Positions 1 to 8,500 of a DNA stretch of 33,894 nt are shown piece after piece. Below the pieces are notes generated by a model, which did not search any database, was not told the DNA's origin, and saw only the letters and a program-made list of their open reading frames with translations. Made by a program: the position numbers and the translations under genes. This DNA comes from Pseudomonadota bacterium (GTDB lineage: Bacteria; Pseudomonadota; Gammaproteobacteria; Xanthomonadales; Rhodanobacteraceae): the NCBI GenBank assembly GCA_029561145.1, contig JAKQJM010000076.1, forward strand, positions 1 to 33,894, given 5' to 3'. Positions within the stretch are counted from its first letter, which is position 1; each line of letters opens with the position of its first letter.

Positions 1-463
1 GATGGAATGCGAATCCGTTCAGCCACGCCGCAGCGAACAGGGCCAGCGCCATTCCCGGCAGCGAATACAACCAGAGATTGCGCACGCCGGTATTGATCTT
101 GTCCGCAGTCACGACGCTCAGCAGGACGGCGGAGGGCAACAAATTGAAATGCAGTATCGGCACCCAGGCGCCGGCGATTGCCGAGTCGATGACGAAGTTG
201 CGCAGCTCCGCGGCGAATGGATCGCGACTGTTGCGCGCGAGCACATGGGCGAGATGTGGCCACAGCAGGCAGCTCAGCACCATCCACGACCAGGCGATCC
301 ACGACGATTGCAACTCATGCATGACGGCAATGAGCGGCAGGGCGGCGAGACCCATGCCGAGGACGCGAAGTCCGTACGCACGACGCGGGAGCGACTGCTG
401 TGCGCTCGTGCGCTTCGCGACCGGTGGACCGTGTTTCATCACGTGATTGGGCGGAACGGGCAT
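1..463 (-). CDS. MASE2-domain cyclase (probable diguanylate cyclase), 5' part only
   Basis: The first 154 or so residues are visible and the gene runs off the left edge of the window. After a short basic N-terminus the frame reads RRAYGLRVLGMGLAALPLI, then WPHLAHVLARNSRDPFAAEL, RNFVIDSAIAGAWVP, HFNLLPSAVLLSVVTADKI. This is the conserved pattern of MASE2, a membrane-embedded sensory module of about 90 residues that precedes GGDEF domains (AdrA/DgcC type) or, less often, class III adenylate cyclase domains. Hydrophobic stretches match several inner-membrane helices. The catalytic domain is outside the window, so the product cannot be fixed. I use the ATG at 463; a second in-frame ATG lies at 439. 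Neither has a strong ribosome site. It is divergent from the gene at 610, with 146 bp between them for both promoters. Confidence 0.8.
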   Translation of the reverse strand, partial: MPVPPNHVMKHGPPVAKRTSAQQSLPRRAYGLRVLGMGLAALPLIAVMHELQSSWIAWSWMVLSCLLWPHLAHVLARNSRDPFAAELRNFVIDSAIAGAWVPILHFNLLPSAVLLSVVTADKINTGVRNLWLYSLPGMALALFAAAWLNGFAFH

Positions 464-609
464 GCCTGTATTTCATCGAGGGTCGGCCGCAGCATAGCCG
501 ATCCGAAATCCAGCGGAAAAACGGTCGTGTTTGCCTCACCCGCGCTGCCGACCGAGCACGCGACTGCCCGAACGGGTATCGTTATCCCCAATCGAGCGAG
601 GCCTGCGAG

Positions 610-1107
610 ATGATCGACGATCAATCTTCCGCGAACGGTGGAAAACAACGCGGCTTCCTGGACAGACTGTTGCTGGCGACGCTTGCCGGCGGCACGCTCG
701 ACATCACCTATGCCTGTGTTGTCAGCTATTTCCGCGGGCGCACACCGACGGCCGTACTGCAGAGCGTCGCCAGCGGATGGCAAGGTGCCGATGCCTACCA
801 GGGCGGAGCAGGTTCGGCCTTGCTCGGACTGGTGACCCATTACGGCATCATGACCGCGATGGTCGCGACGTTCGGCGTTGTCGCGATGCGCGTTCCGGCG
901 TTGATCCGCAAGCCCTGGCTGAGCGGGCCTGTCTACGGGCTCGCGCTTTACGCCGTCATGTACGGCATCGTCCTGCCGTTGCGCTTTCCCGACGTCTTCC
1001 CCCGGCTCAATGGCTGGATCACGGTCAGTGACATCATCGTGCACATGGGCGTCGGCCTGATCATCGCCCTCGTCTTTTCGCGAACGAGGCGTCCTGCGCC
1101 GCGATGA
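610..1107 (+). CDS. Conserved four-helix membrane protein, function unknown
   Basis: This 165-residue protein starts at an ATG preceded by GAGG about 8 bases upstream. An upstream extension of the open frame has no membrane character and is not used. Hydrophobic segments at roughly residues 18-36, 58-86, 97-115 and 131-155 suggest four transmembrane helices, and the C-terminus is basic (SRTRRPAPR). It resembles small inner-membrane proteins of the DUF1440/YagU kind in layout, but I cannot assign the family firmly. The next gene starts 70 bp downstream on the same strand, so the two may be co-transcribed. No catalytic or binding motif is visible. Confidence 0.75.
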   Translation: MIDDQSSANGGKQRGFLDRLLLATLAGGTLDITYACVVSYFRGRTPTAVLQSVASGWQGADAYQGGAGSALLGLVTHYGIMTAMVATFGVVAMRVPALIRKPWLSGPVYGLALYAVMYGIVLPLRFPDVFPRLNGWITVSDIIVHMGVGLIIALVFSRTRRPAPR

Positions 1108-1177
1108 CCCGCGCTCGGCACGCGGCCGGGTGACCTTGCCAAGGTATCCAGGAAATACCACACAGGACAGGACGACC

Positions 1178-2395
1178 ATGTTGGAGAATCCCGCGGGCAG
1201 GACCATCGGCGGCATCAGGAAAGCACTCGAGCGACATTCCCGGCGCGCCACGGCGAGCGGTCTTCAGGCGGTACTTGCCGATCGCATCGATTTCCTCAAT
1301 CCCGTGCATTGGGATGCGCTGGCCGCGAATGCCTCGTTCTTCATGTCGCGGGCCTATCGCGCCTTGCTGGAAACCTATTCGCCGGACGGCATGCATCCGC
1401 GCTATGCACTGGTCTACCGTGACGGCGAACCCATCGTCGCGCTCGCCGCACAAGTACTCGAGGTGTCGGGCAACCAGTTGCAGAGCCTGCCGGACTCGCG
1501 CGTGCGCAAGAAGGCGCTGCAATCCTTCAAGGCGCGCTTGCTCGTTTGCGGAAATCTCGTTTCGAGCGGCTTCCACGGGCTTGCATTCGCCGCCGACGTT
1601 GATGCCGACATGCTCTGGCACGCGGTTGCCGAAGCGCTGTTCCGCATTCGCCGTGCGGATCGTCTTTGCGGCAAGATCGACTACGTGCTGATCAAGGATC
1701 TCGATCAGGTGCGTTCGGAGCAAGCTCGACCGCTGCGCCAGTTCAGCTATCGGCCACTGCAGACCGAACCCGAAATGGCGATGCCGATCCGACCGGGATG
1801 GAAGTGTTTCGACGACTATCTGGCTGATCTCAACACGAGCTATCGCGGCAAGGCCCGCAAGATCATCAAGCAGGTCGCCGAGGCCGGTTATCGCGTCGAA
1901 CGCAACGCCGACGCCACCCGGCACGATGCCGAGTTGAACGCGCTCTACCGCGAGGTCGAGCAGCGCGCGTCGACGCGACTGTCGGCCTTGCCGCCCGGCT
2001 ACTTCGGCGCCCTCGCAAGCCTGGCCGGTTCGGCGCGTTTCCGCTGCACCTTGATTCGCGATGACAACGCGATCGTGGCCTTCATGACCACGATCAAGGA
2101 CGGTGATCGTGCGCTTGGCTACTATGTCGGCATCGACTATGAGGTGAACGCCAGGGTGCCGTTGTACCTGCGCCTGTTGCAGTGCCTGATCGACGATGCG
2201 ATCGAACTGGAATGCGTCGAACTGAGTTTCGGGCGCACCGCGATGGAACCCAAGGCGTCGCTTGGTGCCATCGCGCAATCCAGCCATGTGTGGTTGCGTC
2301 ACCGGATTCCGGTGGTCAATGCGCTCGTGCGCGAGGTGTTCACGCGCGTGCAACCCGGCGAAGCACCCCAGCGACGACCGTTCAAGGAAACCTGA
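1178..2395 (+). CDS. GNAT-superfamily acyltransferase, FemAB/BioF2-like
   Basis: The protein has 405 residues. The ATG start at 1178 has AGGA five bases upstream, while the longer open frame before it has none. The C-terminal half carries the pattern of the BioF2-like/FemAB-like GNAT domain (Acetyltransf_6): a basic helix SYRGKARKIIKQ, then VEQRASTRLSALPPGYF, then a core strand-helix region with FRCTLIRDDNAIVAFMTTIK, LGYYVGIDY and VPLYLRLLQCLIDDAIE. It ends with the typical SFGRTAMEPKASLG loop. The domain transfers an acyl or aminoacyl group to an amine, but the substrate cannot be read from the sequence. No signal peptide is seen, so it is probably cytosolic. The DUF6916 gene follows after 75 bp on the same strand, and tail-collar genes lie just beyond on the other strand. 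Confidence 0.85.
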   Translation: MLENPAGRTIGGIRKALERHSRRATASGLQAVLADRIDFLNPVHWDALAANASFFMSRAYRALLETYSPDGMHPRYALVYRDGEPIVALAAQVLEVSGNQLQSLPDSRVRKKALQSFKARLLVCGNLVSSGFHGLAFAADVDADMLWHAVAEALFRIRRADRLCGKIDYVLIKDLDQVRSEQARPLRQFSYRPLQTEPEMAMPIRPGWKCFDDYLADLNTSYRGKARKIIKQVAEAGYRVERNADATRHDAELNALYREVEQRASTRLSALPPGYFGALASLAGSARFRCTLIRDDNAIVAFMTTIKDGDRALGYYVGIDYEVNARVPLYLRLLQCLIDDAIELECVELSFGRTAMEPKASLGAIAQSSHVWLRHRIPVVNALVREVFTRVQPGEAPQRRPFKET

Positions 2396-2470
2396 TCTGT
2401 TCGCGCGCACGCTATCGGGATCGACTACGGACCGCTACGATGTACGCCGCCGAATCTGGAGCGTTTGCCG

Positions 2471-2758
2471 ATGTTGGATCTCGCACATGTGAAGCCTGCG
2501 TCGTTCGATGGCCTGGTCGGCGAGGAATTCGCCGTGGTCGACTCCCCGATTTCCCTGGTTCTCAGGAGCGTGGCGCGCATCAATTCACCATCGCCGCGTG
2601 GCGAACCGTTTTCGCTGGTCTTCACCGCGCCGAAAAGCGCGAGCGGCGCGCAAGGCACCTATCGCCTGCGCCATGCGGATCTCGGCATGCTCGAGATCTT
2701 CCTCGTGCCGATCGCACCGGAAGGTGGGTACCCTCAGTTCGAGGCGGTGTTCAACTGA
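2471..2758 (+). CDS. DUF6916 family protein
   Basis: This is a 95-residue soluble protein without a signal peptide. The ATG at 2471 is chosen over a TTG two codons earlier because GGAG sits nine bases before the ATG and only three before the TTG. The sequence runs LDLAHVKPASFDGLVGEEF, then EPFSLVFTAP, QGTYRLRHADLG and ends EIFLVPIAPEGGYPQFEAVFN. This is the full-length pattern of the DUF6916 family, whose function is unknown. The conserved aromatic/FN C-terminus is present. Its last 25 bp overlap the 3' end of the convergent GNAT gene. Its position facing three tail-collar genes suggests it belongs to that module, but this is inference from context. Confidence 0.8.
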   Translation: MLDLAHVKPASFDGLVGEEFAVVDSPISLVLRSVARINSPSPRGEPFSLVFTAPKSASGAQGTYRLRHADLGMLEIFLVPIAPEGGYPQFEAVFN

Positions 2759-3285
2759 TCAGCGGCCTGCGCTGACCAGCCGAGGAAATCGTAGACGCCA
2801 CGATTCTCGATGAGGCGGAAGCCGAGTCGCTGGTACAGGTGCTGGGCCGGATTGGTCGGCTCGACGTGCAGGGTCAGATCCACGCCGCGTCTGGCGGCTT
2901 CATCGCGGAGCGCATGCACGAGTCGGCTGCCAAGGCCGCGATTGCGCTCGGTGCTGCACAGGGCGATATCCATCAGGCGGATTTCCTTGCCCGTCGCATG
3001 CACATACAGGCGGCCGATCGACCGGGCGTCGCGTTCGATGATCAGAAACTCGGCACCGACGTAGTGTTTCGCATAATGGTCGCGCTGCAGTCGGCATTGC
3101 GCATCGAGGAAATCGCGCTTGGCCTGGCCCGGCCATGGCACGGGGGCGAGCTCGTCGTGGCGGACTTCGGCGTAGAGCGCGCAGACGAAGGCGAAATCAG
3201 CGCCGGTTTCGGCGCGCAAGGCATAACCACCGGCGCCATCCTGCAGCGCTTGCGCGAGCAATCGCACAATGGACGATGGTGTCAT
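2734..3285 (-). CDS. GNAT family N-acetyltransferase
   Basis: The protein has 183 residues and a classical GNAT fold. The acetyl-CoA pyrophosphate-binding loop is seen as RNRGLG within STERNRGLGSRLVHALRDEA, followed by DLTLHVEPTNPAQHLYQRLGF, the usual motif B with the N-x-x-A/A-x-x-L-Y-x-x-x-G-F pattern. The start ATG overlaps the stop of the upstream Tat-signal gene as ATGA, so translational coupling is likely. A longer open frame extends upstream but lies across that gene and is rejected. It is the last gene of the block that begins with the giant repeat protein, and its 3' end overlaps the convergent DUF6916 gene by 25 bp. The substrate is unknown; a protein of the same block is possible but unproven. 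Confidence 0.9.
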   Translation of the reverse strand: MTPSSIVRLLAQALQDGAGGYALRAETGADFAFVCALYAEVRHDELAPVPWPGQAKRDFLDAQCRLQRDHYAKHYVGAEFLIIERDARSIGRLYVHATGKEIRLMDIALCSTERNRGLGSRLVHALRDEAARRGVDLTLHVEPTNPAQHLYQRLGFRLIENRGVYDFLGWSAQAADQLNTASN

Positions 3286-3917
3286 CCGCGGATCAGCGGA
3301 TGCACCGAGAAGGTCAACCAGCCGAAACGGGTATTGCCACCGTCCGCGTCGATGAGCGGATAGCCGACGTGTTGCGGGACGGCGAGCGCCTCGAAATCCG
3401 GTGCGCGCAGGTCGCTCGCGACCACGAGCAGATAGCGCCCGGCATCGAGCAGCGGGCGTGACGGACCGAGCAGAGGCACTCCGGAAGCGGTCATCGGTCC
3501 CCCTTCCGGTCCCGCGTGCTCGACACGAAAGCCGGCCAATCCAGCGGAGTCCGCCTCGAACGAAAACGGCTTGCTCGTCGGCGAAAGCGAAGCGGGTTGA
3601 TGGCTGGCGATGCGAAACGCACGCAGACCCGCGTGCGTGTCGAACATGGCATCGATGGCGAGCCCGCCGAATTCCGTCGGAAACGCCAACGCGTCGACGG
3701 CAATCCTCATTGGCTGGGCTGCCCCACAGGCGCCACTGCTGCAATGTTCCAGAGCGCGCCAGCGCGACACGCCATCCCGCGTTTCGAGTCGGGCCAACGC
3801 GATACGCAGCGTGCTGCGCGAGTCGTTCTGGAGCGCTGCGTAGGCGCTCGGCAGGGCCAGCGAACACACCGCGCCGGTACCGAACAGGGCGGTTCTGACA
3901 AAGTCGCGACGTTGCAT
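3282..3917 (-). CDS. Tat-exported protein of unknown function
   Basis: This is a 211-residue protein whose N-terminus is a twin-arginine signal: MQRRDFVRT, a hydrophobic stretch ALFGTGAVCSLALPSAYA, and a likely cleavage after AYA. I use the second methionine because GGTGA lies five bases before it; the first, four codons upstream (start at 3929), has no ribosome site. The mature part has no motif I recognise; it contains two Cys close together (SSGACGAA) and looks beta-rich. It lies 17 bp downstream of a tail-collar gene and overlaps the GNAT start by four bases, so it is part of the same transcript. Tat export suggests it folds, possibly with a cofactor, before crossing the inner membrane. 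No cofactor motif is visible. Confidence 0.82.
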   Translation of the reverse strand: MQRRDFVRTALFGTGAVCSLALPSAYAALQNDSRSTLRIALARLETRDGVSRWRALEHCSSGACGAAQPMRIAVDALAFPTEFGGLAIDAMFDTHAGLRAFRIASHQPASLSPTSKPFSFEADSAGLAGFRVEHAGPEGGPMTASGVPLLGPSRPLLDAGRYLLVVASDLRAPDFEALAVPQHVGYPLIDADGGNTRFGWLTFSVHPLIRG

Positions 3918-3934
3918 CGAGGTCACCATTGGGC

Positions 3935-4459
3935 TCAGGTACGCGGGGGGTACACGCCCTGAAGGGCGATATTGAAATAGAAGGTCAGGTAGGGCTGCAT
4001 GTTGTTGTGCGGCTGATCACCGCCGGCCGGCGCGAGGCTGGACGCATTCATCGCAACCAGGTTGAGGGCGCTCGTGAACGCGGTGGCATTTGCCGAGTTG
4101 GCAATTGACCGGTTGGGTGATGGTGCGTTGAGTTCGCCGAGATCGAGATCATGTGCGCGCAAGGTGTGCGTGTGGTTCGGGATTTCCGATTCGAGCAAGG
4201 TCACCGTCTCCACTCCCGATTGCTCGCCGAGATCGTGCAGCGAAAGCCCGGGACCCTGTCCCGGATGCATCACGGCGCGCCCTTGCAGGTCAGGCAGCGA
4301 GAAGTTCGATTTGCCATTGCCGCCGTAGGTCGTGCCGAGCAGCGAAAACAGCGCCGTGTTCTGCGACAAGGGCAGCAATTGTCCGTCGCACCATGCCCAG
4401 CCCCTCGGCGCGAAGTTGAACGGAAAGACTCGGATTTCCGCGACAAACGGATCAGCCAT
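3935..4459 (-). CDS. Phage tail collar domain protein (microcystin-dependent-protein family), paralogue 1
   Basis: The protein has 174 residues, full length for the family. The N-terminal tail collar domain (Pfam Collar) spans about residues 6-60: AEIRVFPFNFAPRGW, CDGQLLPLSQNTALFSLLG, TTYGGNGKSNFSLPDLQGRA. A His-x-His motif follows in EIPNHTHTL, then a variable insert, then the conserved end QPHNNMQPYLTFYFNIALQG. Collar domains form trimeric beta structures in tail fibres; cellular homologues of this short type are known as MdpB-like proteins and their role is unsettled. There is no signal peptide. AGGAG lies seven bases before the ATG. It is the third of three paralogues in a row and is separated by 87 bp from the one upstream. 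Confidence 0.93.
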   Translation of the reverse strand: MADPFVAEIRVFPFNFAPRGWAWCDGQLLPLSQNTALFSLLGTTYGGNGKSNFSLPDLQGRAVMHPGQGPGLSLHDLGEQSGVETVTLLESEIPNHTHTLRAHDLDLGELNAPSPNRSIANSANATAFTSALNLVAMNASSLAPAGGDQPHNNMQPYLTFYFNIALQGVYPPRT

Positions 4460-4546
4460 GACGATGCTCCTGGAAGGCTCGTGCCGCAGCGCGACGAAAC
4501 ACTGTCTGCGCGGCGCGATCGATGGATGGTTTGGACACGCTTGGCA

Positions 4547-5050
4547 TCATGTGGGCGAAGGAAAGATGCCGAACAGGGAAATGATGAAATCGACGCACAG
4601 GTAGGGCTGCATGTTCGTGTGCGGCTGGCTGCCACCGATATTGGAAACCGACAGGAAGTTGAGATTGGTGTCGGGTGCGTCCTGGATATACAGCAGGGCA
4701 CTGCCGGATTGGCCAAGCACCTTGTTCTGCGGACTGGTGTCCTGCGAAACGTTGATCGAGGCCAGCAGCGGGTGGCTGTGCGTCGGTATCTGCGCGGTCG
4801 TCAGCGTGATCTCTTCAGCGCCACCGGTTTCGGCCAGTGTGAATCCGTTGCCTTGGTGGATCGGCACGCGGCCGCGCAGATCCGGCAAGGCAAAGGTCGA
4901 TTGCCCGTCGCCGCCATACGTGGTGCCGATCAGGTTGAACAGGGTTTCGTTTTCGGAGATAGGCAGGAGCTGCCCCTCACAAAACATCCATCCCGCGGGA
5001 GCGAAGTTGCCCGCGAACATGCGTATTTCCCCGACGTAAGGCTGTGCCAT
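4547..5050 (-). CDS. Phage tail collar domain protein, paralogue 2
   Basis: The protein has 167 residues and the same architecture as its two neighbours: collar domain with GEIRMFAGNFAPAGWMFCEG, LLPISENETLFNLIGTTYGG, FALPDLRGRVPIHQG, then an HxH in QIPTHSHPL, a Ser/Asn-rich insert (about residues 103-140), and the closing SQPHTNMQPYLCVDFIISLFG. GAGGA lies seven bases before the ATG. Only 10 bp separate it from the stop of paralogue 3, so these two are surely co-transcribed. The insert between the HxH and the QPH motif differs strongly among the three paralogues while the flanks are conserved, as expected for a variable exposed face on a fixed scaffold. No signal peptide is visible. Confidence 0.93.
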   Translation of the reverse strand: MAQPYVGEIRMFAGNFAPAGWMFCEGQLLPISENETLFNLIGTTYGGDGQSTFALPDLRGRVPIHQGNGFTLAETGGAEEITLTTAQIPTHSHPLLASINVSQDTSPQNKVLGQSGSALLYIQDAPDTNLNFLSVSNIGGSQPHTNMQPYLCVDFIISLFGIFPSPT

Positions 5051-5060
5051 TGGAGGTTCC

Positions 5061-5561
5061 TCAAGTTGGGCTGGGGAAAATGCCCTGCAGGGCGATCGAG
5101 AAATTCAGCGTGAGGAACGGCTGCATGTTGAGATGAGCCTGGGTTCCGCCGACATTCGGTACCGATTGGGGGTGCAGGGTGGTCACATTGGTCGGATCGG
5201 CATAGGCCCGACCCGGTATGGCGCCGAGTACATTGCCTGCCGCGGACTGCGAATTTCCCGGATCTGTGCTGGCCATGACCTGGTGCGTATGGGTCGGCAT
5301 CTCGCCAAGCGTCACGGTGTGGCCCTGCTCACCGCCACGCTCGCCGAGCGTGTGGCCGGCGCCGACATGGATCGGAGTCCTGCCACGCAGGTCCGGCAGT
5401 CCGAAATTCACGCGTCCGTCGCCGCCAAAGGTTGTCCCGAGAAGCGAGAACAGTCCCTGGTTCTGGTTGATCGGCAGCAACTGGCCGTCGCAAAGGGCCC
5501 AGCCGCGAGGCGGGAATCCGAAGCTCATCAAGCGGATTTCACTGAGGAAGGGTTCGGCCAC
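5061..5561 (-). CDS. Phage tail collar domain protein, paralogue 3 (GTG start)
   Basis: The protein has 166 residues. The start is a GTG seven bases after a perfect AGGAG. The frame stays open upstream into the giant gene, but that extension is arginine-rich antisense-like sequence and is not used. The collar domain reads SEIRLMSFGFPPRGWALCDG, LLPINQNQGLFSLLGTTFGG and FGLPDLRGRTPIHVGAGH. The HxH is in EMPTHTHQV, and the end is TQAHLNMQPFLTLNFSIALQG. It is the first of the three paralogues in transcription order and starts only 26 bp after the stop of the 2435-residue repeat protein, which argues for co-expression with that protein. Confidence 0.93.
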   Translation of the reverse strand: MAEPFLSEIRLMSFGFPPRGWALCDGQLLPINQNQGLFSLLGTTFGGDGRVNFGLPDLRGRTPIHVGAGHTLGERGGEQGHTVTLGEMPTHTHQVMASTDPGNSQSAAGNVLGAIPGRAYADPTNVTTLHPQSVPNVGGTQAHLNMQPFLTLNFSIALQGIFPSPT

Positions 5562-5587
5562 GTGGCTGCTCCTGCGTCGGATTCTGA

Positions 5588-8500
5588 TTAGGGAATGATC
5601 GGTGCGGCGCAGGCGGCGCCGCCGGCGAAACCCATGGAATCGAAGGTCGCCGTCGGCGTGCTGACCAGTGTGTTTCGACTGCTCAGGTAGGCGATCACCG
5701 CGCCGGTGTTGGTCGCTCCGCCCGCATAGCCCGGCAGGCGCACGGTGCCATCGTTGCGTTGCCGTACGCGGACGTCGCCACCTGCCATCACCCCACCGAG
5801 TGAATGGGTGAACGTGTTGGACAAGGCTCCGCCACCGCCAAGATCGAAGCACAGGGCCGACGTGTTGCCGGGCCCGGTGATCGCGGACTGGGCGAGGATG
5901 CCGGCGATCGCATTGTTGAAGCTGTCAAGCTGTACGTCGATCGTGTTGCCGGTGATCGTCGTGTCGATCGTGCCGTTTCCGTCCTGGCCGGCCTGCACGA
6001 GGATCGCGCGCTGGGTTCCCGCGTAGACGATGTTGTTGTCGGTGATCGCGGCGCGCAGTGCACCGGCACCGGCCTGGAACACGGAAATCGCGTCCGTGGT
6101 TCGTCCGTTCGCGATGTTGATCGGCGAGTTGTTGCGCACGGCACCTTCCAATGTTCCGGTAGTCGAGAACGCTGCCTTGAGCAGGGTCACGGCGAGGAAA
6201 TCATTGCCGACGAAGCTGTTGCCGTTGATGTCGAAGGTCGACACGCCGTTGTTGGCACTGACCTGCACGCCGTCATTGTTGTTCGAGAGCGTCGAACTCA
6301 GCAGGCGCAGGACCAGGGTCGCGTTGTCAAAGCCATCCGCCACCACGCCGCCGCTGAAATTGTTGTCGACCGTGACACCGGTGATGTTGACCGTCATGTT
6401 TGCCGCTCCGCGGCTGCCGAACAGTAGTCCGCTGCCCAGCGTGCCGGCATTGAAACTGCCGCCGGTGAACGTGATCGTCGAGGCTGGCCCGCTCAAGTTC
6501 TGGATGTTCACGTTGTCGTCGCCGCTGCCCGTGATCGAGGTGGCGGTGATCGCATTCGTTCCGAACAGGTTGGTGAAATGCAGGCCGTCCTCGTCCGGCC
6601 CGTTGCCGAGGCCTGACAGCACGCTGTTGCTCAGGGTGAAGCCGGTGACGTTGATGCCGTTGATGCCTTGCTGGCCGCTGCTGGTCAGGTTCAGGCCGTT
6701 CAGGCTCACCGTCGAAACCGTGTCGAGATGGATCGCGGCGCTGCAGCCGGTATTTGCCCCGGCCACGGCGGCGCTTCCGCAAGGCGCACCGGCGGATGTT
6801 GCCGTATTGGTGAAGTTCATCTGCGCGAGACTGATGTTGGAGGCATTGACGAAGGACGCGCCACGGTTGCTGGTGCGCTGGATCGTTCCACCGCTGCCGG
6901 CCGAGCCCGTGCCGCTGACCGTCAATCCTCCACTACCGCCCGTGCCGCTGAGCACGATGCCGTTGGCCGGACCGGTCGCTGGCGTGCCGGCGCTGATGCT
7001 GCGGAAGTTGAGGCCGCCCGCACCGATCGTGGTACCTGTGACATTGATCGCCGTGGCAGTAGTCGTTGTCGCGGTGCTTGTCGTATTGGTCGCCGTGATC
7101 GTGCCGCCGCCGGTGGCGGAAAAGGCCGAATTGGCTCCGGTACTGAGGGTCAACGCGCCACTGAAGTTGATCGTGGCGCCGGTGTTGGTGGTCAACAGGA
7201 TGCCACTGCCGGTTTCTGCGATCGCTCCGCTGAGCGTCACCGTATCGCTGCCGCGGTTGGCGACGTTGACGGCATTGCCGCTGGTCGAATTGATCGCGCC
7301 AGGGAAGCTGACGTTGCCGTTGCCGCCATCGACGCGGAAGGCGGTTCCGGATGCGCCCGCGGGATCGATGATCTGCCCGCTCGTCGCCGAGAATGCGGTG
7401 TTGCCCGCGCCGCCGAACGCGTTGACCAGCGAGATTCCCGTTGTCGTGGAATTGACGCTCTGCACGTTGTTGAACGGTAGCGTGATCGATGCATTGCCGA
7501 TGTCGACCGCCGGTCCGCCACTCGAAGAAATGGAGCCGACGCCAGCGCCGACAGCGATGCGGAATCCGGTCCCGGCAGCAGCGTTGAGCGCGCCGGTCGA
7601 ACTGGCGCCAAGCCCGGTACCGCCATCGTTGAAGATGTCGAGATCGGTGAATGCGAGATCGCCGGTCACGTTTGACAGGATCACGCCGCCAGCCCCGGTT
7701 CCGTTGCCGGATACGCCAACCGCGGTGGTGCCGCCATTGACCTGATTGATCGGATTGCCCGGCGTGGCATCGAAGGTCGCGCCATTGACGAGAATGCCCG
7801 TGCCGACGGTATTGCCCGCGATCGTGTTGTTGTCGAACGCGGTGATCGTTGCGGTTCCGACCGTGCGTGTGACGTCGATGCCCGTGCCTCCCGCCGTGAT
7901 CGCGTTGTTCTGGATCGCGACCTGCTGCGTCCCGCTCGAGCCGAAATTGACATCGAAGCCCTCGGCGGTCGAACCGCGCACGGTGTTGCCTGCGATCGTC
8001 ACGCCGACATTGTTGGCCCCGGTCGCGGTCACATCGACGGCATTGTTGCCCTGCAGATCGAGGCCGCGGATTTCGACGCCGGTCCGGTTGCCCGCTGTGG
8101 CCGGCACCGAGACTGCGTCGGTGCCGCCGGCATTGATGCGCGGCTGGGTGCCGGCAGCGACCAGGGCGCCAAACGGAGCGACGTTCAGGCCGAAGCCCTC
8201 GCCCCAGAGACGCTGACCGTCCTTGAGCACGATGCCGCCGCTGAGCGGCGTGGTCGCGCTCAGGCCATTGAAGACGAACAGGATGTCGCCATTGCCCGAT
8301 GCGGCCTGCGCTGCAGCCAGCGTCTCGAATGCGTTGTTCGAGCGCCCGTCACTGCCGGCCGCGGGATTGTTCACGCTGGTCTCGTTGTCGATGTACCAGA
8401 CCCGCGGGCCGACCGCGATGTTGATCGTGCCGACGACGGTTCCGGGTGTCGGCGTGTTGCCGTCGGTGACCGTGTACGTGAAGCTGTCGGTGCCGACAAA

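Noticed and set aside
2-613. A 203-codon plus-strand frame at the left edge
   Set aside because: It is antisense to the MASE2 reading frame, which has clear membrane helices and family motifs.
3935-5561. Prophage remnant
   Set aside because: Only tail-collar genes are present. There is no capsid, terminase, integrase, baseplate or lysis gene and no attachment site, and the three genes are intact and paralogous, unlike a decayed tail region.
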